A program made the translations under genes and the position numbers. The notes under the pieces are model-generated. The model was not told the DNA's origin. It saw only the letters and a list, made by a program, of their open reading frames with translations, and made no database searches. This document shows, in pieces, positions 7,728-14,213 of a stretch of 14,459 nucleotides of DNA. This DNA is from Russula earlei (Eukaryota; Basidiomycota; Agaricomycetes; Russulales; Russulaceae), in contig JAGFNK010001132.1 of NCBI GenBank assembly GCA_025769875.1, forward strand, positions 1 to 14,459, given 5' to 3'. The stretch's first letter is position 1; the number at the start of each line of letters is the position of its first letter.

Positions 7728-8316
7728 AAAGCCACAGGGATCAAACAAAATTTAAGCACCACCTTTCACCCATGCACAGATGGACAAACTGAGTGGATGA
7801 ACCTCTGGCTGGATATAGACATATCTGAGGGAATTTGTAAATGGATGGCAAAATGACTGGCACACCTTACTCCCCATTGCTGAGTTTGCTCACAATACTT
7901 GGCAACATGAAGGCACCAGGCACACACCACATGAACTTCTCCTTGGTTTCAATCCAACTGCCAAATGGACAACAATGGACATATCTGTTCCAGATGCTGA
8001 AACACATCTCAAAATCATGGAACATGTATGATCCAGGGCACAGAAACAACTTCTGAAATGCATTAAACCATCAGAAGAACCAAGGAAACTCAAAGAAGGA
8101 CAACTTGTGTGGCTGGATGGACATAATCTGGTGGTTAAGGCCCCATCAAAGAAGCTTGCCCCATGGCATTATGGACCATTTGAGGTGGTACAACAAATCA
8201 CACCAGTGGCATACCACATCAAATTGCCCCCATCAATGAAAATCCACAATGTGTTTCATGTGGATCTTCTCATGCCATTCACTGAAACAGGGGCATATGG
8301 CAAAGCTTTTACCTGA
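7728..8316 (+). pseudogene. pol: Integrase, second and diverged partial copy (core end and C-terminal domain)
   Basis: The sequence goes back to the middle of the integrase core. CKATGIKQNLSTTFHP and DGQTEWMN (Glu at 7791-7793) repeat the first copy's CKSLGIKQNMSTAFHP and DGQTERMN, roughly half identical in protein. After a frame change near 7810 one frame runs from about 7828 to 8400 with LLPIAEFAHNTWQHEG, HTPHELLLGFNP, EGQLVWLDG, KKLAPWHYGPFEVVQQITPV and IHNVFHVDLLMPF. Stops are TGA at 8029 and 8314, both in Arg contexts. The Asp-bearing first half of the core is absent here. The level of divergence argues for joining of two element lineages rather than a recent tandem copy. Confidence 0.88.
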
Positions 8317-8537
8317 CCACCACCTGACATTGTACAAGGAGAGGAAGAACATGAAATTGCTGCCATCATTGGAGACAGAAGTACCAAGGAAGGACACAGT
8401 ACCTTGTTCATTGGGATGGATATCTGGTTTTGGAGCACTCATGGGTCAATTCTGCTGACCTTCATGTTCTGGCTCTACTCAAAGAATACTTGAACTCTAA
8501 GACAATTTCCCCTGCAGGTGGACAAGCTCATGTATAA
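8317..8537 (+). pseudogene. pol: Chromodomain at the C-terminus of integrase
   Basis: The sequence has PPPDIVQGEEEHEIAAIIGDR, then, after a one-base frame change near 8405, HWDGYLVLEHSWVNSADLH and LLKEYLNSK, ending in TAA at 8535-8537. The acidic start, a E-x-E-I-AAI strand, the W-x-GY turn and the S-W-x-N-S-ADLH helix match the chromodomain found at the end of chromovirus integrases. This domain guides insertion to particular chromatin marks. It belongs with the second integrase segment. It is small and broken by a single indel, so the assignment is firm but the protein is dead. Confidence 0.82.
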
Positions 8538-8684
8538 AAACTCTCCTCCAGAACTCAAGACTGCAGAACATCTTCTACAGCTTGCTTGTCATCTCATCCA
8601 CTCCACTTACCAAACTCCTTCCTCACCTTCTTCACCTTCAAACTCACCCTCTTCTCACTACTGTCAATGTCTCATTCCCCAGTT
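8538..8684 (+). pseudogene. Leader and first six codons of a second Gag-like gene
   Basis: After the pol stop, the sequence is pyrimidine-rich and uninterrupted by other elements. An ATG at 8667-8669 opens MSHSPV, which is cut by LTR A5 after 8684 and continues in the same frame at 9621 as YIPSSPVPTYSS. The C/T-rich stretch at about 8580-8660 has no coding signature of its own. It could be an untranslated leader, or the remains of an LTR/leader boundary of another element. No PBS or LTR end can be recognised. Confidence 0.55.
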
Positions 8685-8916
8685 TGTCAGGACTCACTGT
8701 TGAATAATCCAGTTCAAGAGTGAGAGAGAATCTTGGAGACAAGTCAACTGAGTTCTAGGACCAAAGTTGGCAAAGAGCACAGTCCAAACAAGTAACAAGT
8801 ACCAGAGGGGAACTGGCACTGGTTGTGAGAGGTGATCATGGAAAGAGAGAGCCAGGGTTTACTAGATAAGGTGGTCCTAAAGGAGTACCTTTGGAAATGG
8901 AGTGCCACAAATCAAA

Positions 8917-8938
8917 TGGACAGTCTGAAGACTGTCCA
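8917..8938. repeat. LTR A hairpin 1 in A5
   Basis: Ten-bp arms TGGACAGTCT and AGACTGTCCA flank GA. Only the outermost pair of the A2 form is lost. Confidence 0.82.
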
Positions 8939-9044
8939 CTACTTTATTGAGCGCTTATATACTACAAGAGAACTGCTAAATAGGGAACAAGTCATAACCT
9001 TGTTATCAAGCACAATTGACAGATGAGTAAGAAGTTGGAGTATG

Positions 9045-9076
9045 CTTACTGAGCATCCTCAGTCATGCTCAGTAAG
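9045..9076. repeat. LTR A hairpin 2 in A5
   Basis: The same 13-bp arms as A2 and A3, with one mismatch (gagcatc opposite catgctc). Confidence 0.78.
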
Positions 9077-9615
9077 CTGCTGAGTAAGAAGGCTCCTATT
9101 GATGAGTAAGAGCCTTTACTGTCCACATGTTCACTGCTTTAGTACATGTGCAAAGCACCTGATTCATTTACTGTTAGTTAGTTTAGGGCCGGTCATTTGA
9201 GGACTTGTAGTTTGGTTCAGGGAATAGAGTTGCCTATAAGTCCCCTTATATAGTTCTATTAGGGTCCTTAGTATTGCTTTATAGTTCATTCTAAGGTTAT
9301 TAGAGTTAGTCTAATAACATGTTGTAGGGCTTTTAGTATCTTGTTAGTGCCTCTTGTAGAGCACTTAGAATCATCCTAAAGGGTCCTTAGGGAGGCTATA
9401 ACACTGTCCTTTATTGCTAAAGGGGTTGCCACTATGTGGGGCTTGCTGTATGTTGATTGTGCTGAGAATTGCTCACATGACAATCCACACACAATATTGT
9501 GGACACCTCTACTCACCCCATTTGTCCATGTGAACAGGGTGGCATCATAGAGGCTGGGTTTCCTCTAACAAGGAAGGGTCCCTCAAGGGCCCTCTCCAGG
9601 AAATGGTTTACGACA

Positions 9616-10770
9616 CAGTTTATATTCCATCCTCACCTGTCCCAACTTACTCATCCACTGTCTACTGCCCTCATCCCCAGTCCCAACTTGTGCCTCCCCA
9701 GCTCTTGCCTACCCTTCCCCCAACACTTTCCTATGCCAATGTCATGTCCTCCCCAATTGGCAAGAAGGTCCTAACCCTTCAAGAACCCTCCAGCCTACAA
9801 GTGTGATGAGGACAACACTGCTGCTTGAGTCTGTCTCTCACCTCTATCACCATCAGTCTCCCTCTCCTCCACCCTCCTTGGATCAGAGTGCAATGCCCTG
9901 GACTTGACCTTTTCCCAGCATGCACTCCATCCCCATTCTCCCTTGCCAAGCAGTTTGAGGCTGCCAAATTCTTTGATGCACCTCACCTCCCACAACCCAG
10001 CCCTGACTGGATCCCCCCCCTCTGACTACCCCCTTATTGACTTCACAGTCCCCCAAGTACCCAGGAGGGGTCATGTACAGGGCCAACTGGTTTCTTATCA
10101 AGCTGGATGCTCAACCAGAACCCCTCATCCATGCAACCATTGGCAAGGGAGCCCCCATTTTATTCCTGAGTATTCACACCAATCCCTGCTGCCTGGCCCA
10201 TCTCAGTCCACAATAAGGAACAGTGGGACATGCTCCTCGCTGACCAGCCTTACTCAAACTTCATCAGCAAGGCTGTCAAGGATGACAATGACCCCTCCCT
10301 TCAGCAGAAGTCAAGTCCTACAGGTACAGGACAACGGAGATCCTCAAGAGGAGGCAAACCATACACCTCCTCTTTGCCCAAATACTCAAACATCAAGGCC
10401 ACCTCAAGGAGGTTAAACAACCCTTGCTGCTGCCAATTCTCTCAATAGGGTTACCCTTAACCTCTGATAGCAAGACAGGGATGACAAAAGAAGAAGACAG
10501 TAGTTGCTTACAGGAACTTATGCGACTCAATTCATCTTCCTCTGCAACTCCTTCCAAGGTACTGGCTCATCCTTCACATCTAACACCCCTCAACTCCCAC
10601 CAATCTCCTCCCATCACTCCAGAAAATCCTGCTTTCATTGTGGTGAACTGGGGCACAAATGACCAAACTGTCCCAACAGAGGAGATCATCAAACAAAAAG
10701 GGTACAATCTGCAAAGTTGGACCAGCCCTGGAGGAAAGTAGGTCAGCCTTATTGTCATTCTCACTTCTAG
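9616..10770 (+). pseudogene. Second Gag-like gene, main part, with C-terminal zinc knuckle
   Basis: This is a decayed coding region spread over all three frames. Frame 3 (from 9621) has PTLSYANVMSSPIGKKVLTLQ, then TGA TGA at 9804-9809, then QFEAAKFFDAPHLPQPSPDW. The sequence shifts frame around the C-run at 10014 and carries KYPGGVMYRANWFLIKLDA, then EQWDMLLADQPYSNFISKAV (from 10218), then YRYRTTEILKRRQTIHLLFA and KHQGHLKEVKQ. A CCHC knuckle follows at 10630-10671. The helical, Gln/Lys-rich middle and the knuckle point to a retroelement Gag, but no capsid family is recognised. Its place after pol and just before a polypurine tract and LTR is unusual. It could be the Gag of a separate deleted element or an extra 3' ORF of the same element. 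Confidence 0.6.
10630..10671 (+). pseudogene. CCHC zinc knuckle, inactivated by TGA
   Basis: The frame encodes CFHCGELGHK-stop-PNC, which fits C-x2-C-x4-H-x4-C exactly. The stop, TGA at 10660-10662, sits where Arg (CGA) is typical. A Gag nucleocapsid knuckle of this type binds element RNA. The same frame stays open to TAG at 10768 and includes QPWRKVGQPYC. Confidence 0.85.
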
Positions 10771-10793
10771 GGGCTTTGATGGGGGGTGGGTGA
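10771..10793 (+). promoter_or_regulatory. Polypurine tract, plus-strand primer site
   Basis: The purine-rich run GGGGGGTGGGTGA lies directly against the TGTTACA start of LTR B1. This is the standard position of the RNase H-resistant primer for plus-strand DNA synthesis, and it marks B1 as a 3' LTR of an element whose internal region lies to the left. Confidence 0.7.
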
Positions 10794-11115
10794 TGTTACA
10801 ACATTTTCCTTTTATGTTTACTTCTTACTCTTTGCTATGGACTGCTTGCTCTCATACGTCCCTTTACTTACTGGTCTTGTGATCTCTTACATCTTGTGAT
10901 CCCTTCTGTGTTATCATATGATCCATACACATCCAGGTAACACTGGATTGCTGTTACTTTCCCTTTGTTTGGTTCTCTCTCCTTTTATATTCACTTCATA
11001 GTTTTGACTGTGCAATGCTGCGCACTTACAACAGTTACTTGGTTCTGACTCATTTGTGGCCTCATTCCTATGACTCCTACTTATTATGACTCCTACTATA
11101 CTAGTAGCACAGTCA

Positions 11116-11137
11116 AAGCACAGCTATTGCTGTGCTT
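11116..11137. repeat. LTR B hairpin in B1
   Basis: Perfect 9-bp arms AAGCACAGC and GCTGTGCTT with loop TATT. In B2 both arms differ at the matching position, yet both copies pair perfectly. Confidence 0.82.
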
Positions 11138-11143
11138 CTCCTG

Positions 11144-11148
11144 TATAA
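11144..11148 (+). promoter_or_regulatory. TATA-like motif of LTR B1
   Basis: The motif tataa lies 6 bases after the hairpin, the same place as the longer tatatata run in B2. It probably marks the U3 promoter. Confidence 0.45.
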
Positions 11149-11285
11149 GCTCAGTACTTTGTGACCAAAGCCCCAAGCTTGGTCTCTTGTAGAATCCAAC
11201 CTACTCTTGTCCAACATATTCACCTGCACCCACTTCACTCCTAATCCTCAAACCACATCCACCTCTCCATTTCATCAACTCTTCA

Positions 11286-11304
11286 CACATACACACACAC
11301 ACAC
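11286..11304. repeat. Short AC microsatellite in LTR B1
   Basis: A run of AC dinucleotides that is absent at the equivalent place in B2, so it expanded in B1. Confidence 0.7.
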
Positions 11305-11600
11305 CATCTACCATCTACTTTCCCTATCCCTTCCTCCCTAAGAGTCTCTCTTCACTCTACTGAGCAGAGCTCTCCTTCTTAAAGACCTACCTTCCTCTTC
11401 TCTCTGTGTGTTCAAGGTCTAAGACAGACTTGAGCACATATAGCTAGTGGAACCAGCCCTAGTCTATCCCATTATAAAACACTTCAACTGCTGCAGGAAT
11501 CCTTACTCTCTACAATGGGAACCAGCCCATTCTTTGAACACATCTCTACTATCAAACTCATCTTCAGGCTTGAGAACTGACATGGCTAGTTACCATGACA

Positions 11601-11716
11601 ATTTCATCCCTTGATTGTGATGGTTTCTTATTGTTTCATCTGTTGTGTTTCATCTGTTGTGTTTCATCTGTTGTCTGATCCTCTTTTGCTACTGGCTTAG
11701 CTCTATCTATTGTTCC
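11601..11716 (-). repeat. Repeat X, right (inverted) arm, inner fragment
   Basis: On the minus strand this resembles 2106-2212 and 2494-2642 (ggaacaatagata, ccagtagcaaaag, caagggatgaaa). It is bounded on the left by LTR B1 and on the right by solo LTR B2. It includes three perfect copies of the 14-bp unit tgtttcatctgttg at 11632-11673, which the left arm does not have. Confidence 0.78.
11632..11673. repeat. Three-copy 14-bp tandem repeat
   Basis: Three perfect adjacent units of tgtttcatctgttg within the inverted X arm. They look like slippage or local duplication of the gatgaaaca-type words of X. Confidence 0.9.
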
Positions 11717-12046
11717 TGTTTACACCATTTTCCTTTTACGTCTACTTCTTACCTCTTGCTATGGACTGCTTGCTTGTGTACGTCCCTTTACTTACTGGTC
11801 TTGTGATCTCTTATGTCTTGTGATCCCTTCTGTGTTATCATGTGATCCATACACATCCAGGTAACACTGGATTGCTGTTACTTTCCCTTTGTTTGGTTCT
11901 CTTTCCATTTATATTCACTTCTTAGTTTCGACTGTGCAATGCTGCGCACCTACTGTGCAGCACAGTTACTTGGTTCTGACTCATTCATGGCCTCATTCCT
12001 ATGACTCCTACTTATTATGACTCCTACTATACTAGTAGCACAGTCA

Positions 12047-12068
12047 AAGCGCAGCTATTGCTGCGCTT
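12047..12068. repeat. LTR B hairpin in B2
   Basis: Perfect 9-bp arms AAGCGCAGC and GCTGCGCTT with loop TATT, placed just upstream of the tatatata run. Confidence 0.85.
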
Positions 12069-12074
12069 CTCCTG

Positions 12075-12082
12075 TATATATA
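12075..12082 (+). promoter_or_regulatory. TATA-like motif of LTR B2
   Basis: The run tatatata lies 6 bases downstream of the hairpin and about 360 bp into the LTR, which suits a U3 core promoter. Confidence 0.5.
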
Positions 12083-12604
12083 GCTCAGTACTTGTGACCA
12101 AAGCCCTAAGCTTGGTCTCTTGTAGAATCCAACCTACTCTTGTCCAAACATATTCTCCTGCAACCCACTTCACTCTCACAAACTTAACCCACAACCACCT
12201 CTCCATTTCATCAACTCTCAACCACACCATCCACCATCTACTCTCGCCTTTCCTTTCCTTCCCTAAGAGTCTCTCTTCACTCCCCTGAGAAGAGCTCTCC
12301 TCCTTTAAGACCTACTTCCTCTACTCTCTCTGCGTTGTTCAAGGTCCCCAACAGACTTGAACGCACTATAGCTAGTGGAACCAGCCCTAGTGTATCCCAT
12401 TATAAACTTACCCTAGCTTCTCAACGGACCGAGTCGTACTAGGAAGGGTCTATTGGCCATAACCTGTTTAGCATAAAACACTTTGACCGCTGCAGGGATC
12501 CTTACTCATTATACATGGGAACCAGCCCATTTCTTGAACACCTCTCTATCATCGACTTGTTTTTCTGCTTGTGAACTGACACGGCTAGTTACTGTGACAG
12601 TTCC

Positions 12605-13019
12605 ACATATAGTACTGTACAGCCTTGCTACATACAGTATTAAAGCACCCGTAGAAGCTGGGGAATACTCTGCTTGACTTGAGCTTGCCTCAGGGAATCA
12701 TTGTGTTCCTCTTCCTCCTCTGCCTCTTGCTCATTGTCCTCCTCTTCTGTGAAGTAACCAGAAGATCAACTCTGTCCATGGACTAGTCATTGCTTGACTT
12801 AGTCTTGGGATGCTAAACCTTGAACCAGTCTCTTTGAGCCAGCATTGAACCACTGAACCAAGTGAGGGACTTGGCCCCCATTGAACCAGAGCTAATGCTC
12901 CAATGGCCATGATGCCATAACAGCAGCCAGTTTGTAGCATGCCAGGTCAGAGCACATGGAGTTCAGTGGGCTTGATCCAAGGGCAGGTAGGAGCAGAAGG
13001 GAGCAGGGAGCAAGGTCAT
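12605..13019 (-). pseudogene. Repeat X, right (inverted) arm: degenerate gag-like sequence
   Basis: On the minus strand it matches 1836-2110 and 147-286, including gttgatcttctggtt, agaggaggaagagg and ctgtacagtactatatgtgg. It shows what X looked like without LTR A1: agactaagtcaag runs on toward cagagttgatc with only a few extra bases. A minus-strand frame reads EEEDNEQEAEEEEE followed by SLRQAQVKQSIPQLL, then stops. Similarity fades beyond about 12922, and 12923-13019 holds no recognisable feature. It is probably the gag end of another copy of the same element family in opposite orientation. Confidence 0.6.
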
Positions 13020-13250
13020 TGTCAGAACTCACTGTTGAACCATCCAGTTCAAGAGTGAGATATGAGTTCAGAGACAAGTCAACTGAGTTCAAGGACAAAG
13101 TTGGTGAAGAGTACAGTCCAAACAAGTAGCAGGTACCAGAGAGGGACTGGTACAGGCTGTGAGAGATGGTCTTGGAAAGAGAGGGCCAGGATGTACTAGA
13201 TAGGGCAGTCACAAAGGAGTACCCTTGGTAGTGGAGTGCCACAAATCAAA

Positions 13251-13272
13251 TGGACAGTCTGAAGACTGTCCA
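13251..13272. repeat. LTR A hairpin 1 in A6
   Basis: Ten-bp arms TGGACAGTCT and AGACTGTCCA around GA, still perfect in this heavily decayed copy. Confidence 0.82.
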
Positions 13273-13377
13273 CTACTTTATTGAGCACTTATATACTACA
13301 AGGGAACTGCTAAATAGAGAACAAGTCATAACCTTGTTATCAAGCACAATGAGAGATGAGTAAGGCATCAGGGAACA

Positions 13378-13409
13378 CTTAGTGAGCATGCTCAGTCATG
13401 CTCAGTAAG
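13378..13409. repeat. LTR A hairpin 2 in A6
   Basis: The arms cttagtgagcatg and catgctcagtaag differ from perfect pairing at one position. Loop ctcagt. Confidence 0.78.
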
Positions 13410-13932
13410 CTGCTGAGTAAGGAGGCCCTAGACAATGAGTAAGGGCTTCTAGTGTCCATGTGTTCACTGTCTAGTGCATGTGCAAAACATCTGATTCATT
13501 TGCTGTTTGTTAGTTTAGGGCCAGTCTTTCTGAGACTTGAAGTATTGATGGTGAAGAGGTGTTCCTATAAGGCCCTTTATAAGGTTCTATTAGGGTCCTT
13601 AGAGTCAACCCTAATATCAGCATTAAGGTCCCTAGTGTTGTCTTATAGTTCATTCTGAGGTTATTAGAGTTAGTCTGATAATGTGTTCTAGGGTCTGTAG
13701 TATCTTCATTAGTATCCAATATAAGGACTTCAATGTCATCCTAAAGGGTCCTTAGAAGGTCTTTAGTGTTGTCCTTTACTGCTAGATAGGTTGCCACTAA
13801 GTAGGGCTTGCCATATGTCAATTGTGCCTAGAATCAATCATGCCACAATGCACACAACAGTTTGTGGACACCTCTAGTCACCCCTTTTGGCCATGTGAAC
13901 AGGGTGGCACCATGGAGCCTAGGTTTCCTCTA

Positions 13933-14213
13933 GTACTATCTAGTGCTTTCAGGTCAGGTCACATTGACTGCAAAAAACTGCTTGACTGAACCTGACCTGA
14001 CTGATCATGAGTGAACTTTCAGTCAAGGTCAAACTGGATTGTAGAATGTCCAGTCACAGTCACATCAACTTTCAAGACTGATAAAAACTGGTCAAGACTG
14101 GTCAAGACTGGTGTGCCTGTGTGCCTGGGATTTCTGTCAAAATTTCATGGGTTTGAGGATTATGGTCATAACTAGTCATAAGTAAAGCATGACTGGGAAC
14201 ATGAACATGTGTG
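13933..14213. other. Unassigned segment rich in GTCA/TGAC words, with hairpin and tandem repeats
   Basis: This replaces the end of LTR A6. It opens with a hairpin of perfect 11-bp arms TCAGGTCAGGT (13949-13959) and ACCTGACCTGA (13990-14000). It then carries many tcaag/gactg words, including gtcaagactg twice in tandem at 14091-14110 with a near copy at 14071-14080. No coding frame is credible. It may be the end of a DNA transposon or MITE inserted in A6, but its far boundary lies outside the window or is unclear. Confidence 0.5.

Larger units (their letters stand above)
8685..9615 (+). mobile_element. Solo LTR A5 (family A)
   Basis: The 931-bp LTR has ends TGTCAGGACTC and GGTTTACGACA and perfect 5-bp target duplications CAGTT at 8680-8684 and 9616-9620. 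Removing the insert and one CAGTT rejoins the frame of the second Gag-like gene. Almost all CpGs retained in A3 are lost here, so it is older than A3. Hairpin 1 and hairpin 2 persist (8917-8938 and 9045-9076). It is a solo LTR with no internal sequence. Confidence 0.94.
10794..11600 (+). mobile_element. LTR B1 (family B), probable 3' LTR
   Basis: The 807-bp LTR has ends TGTTACA and ATGACA and is close in sequence to B2 along its whole length. It lacks about 70 bp present in B2 (a deletion near 11475-11480 with short ataaa homology at the ends). Its flanks, ggtga and atttc, do not match, which is expected if it terminates an element whose 5' end is elsewhere. A polypurine tract sits against its left end. 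CpGs present in B2 are mostly TG or CA here, so it is older. A hairpin and a tataa motif lie at 11116-11148. Confidence 0.88.
11717..12599 (+). mobile_element. Solo LTR B2 (family B)
   Basis: The 883-bp LTR has ends TGTTTACA and TGTGACA and perfect 5-bp target duplications GTTCC at 11712-11716 and 12600-12604. The sequence joined across it matches repeat X in inverse (tctattgttccacatatag), so it cut X cleanly. It keeps many CpGs (gtttcgactg, gctgcgcac, aacggaccgagtcgt, gacacggctag) where B1 has TG or CA, so it is the younger copy. It holds about 70 bp missing from B1 at about 12407-12475. An internal open frame (12001-12288) has no recognisable product. Confidence 0.94.
13020..13932 (+). mobile_element. 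LTR A6 (family A), 3'-truncated
   Basis: It starts TGTCAGAACTC and matches the family throughout, including hairpin 1 at 13251-13272 and hairpin 2 at 13378-13409 (one mismatch). Family similarity stops after gtttcctcta at about 13932, and the last 45-55 bp of the LTR are missing, replaced by unrelated sequence. Nearly all CpGs are lost, so it is among the oldest copies. The left flank is gtcat (13015-13019), and no matching right duplication can be found in the window. Confidence 0.9.

Noticed and set aside
7370..7762. 130-codon minus-strand frame opposite the integrase
   Set aside because: It is a shadow of the plus-strand integrase, which has clear DDE and GQTER motifs.
9921..10416. 170-codon proline/serine-rich frame overlapping the second Gag-like gene
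   Set aside because: It begins inside the decayed gene, and the adjacent frames carry the more coherent sequence (KYPGGVMYRANW, EQWDMLLADQ). Only its DYPLIDFTV part may belong to the real product.
12001..12288. 95-codon open frame in LTR B2
   Set aside because: It lies wholly inside a solo LTR and spans the TATA-like run and hairpin. The product is low-complexity Ser/Thr/Leu and the frame is not kept in B1.
12892..13242. 116-codon minus-strand frame
   Set aside because: It bridges repeat X and the start of LTR A6 across an insertion boundary and has no recognisable domain.
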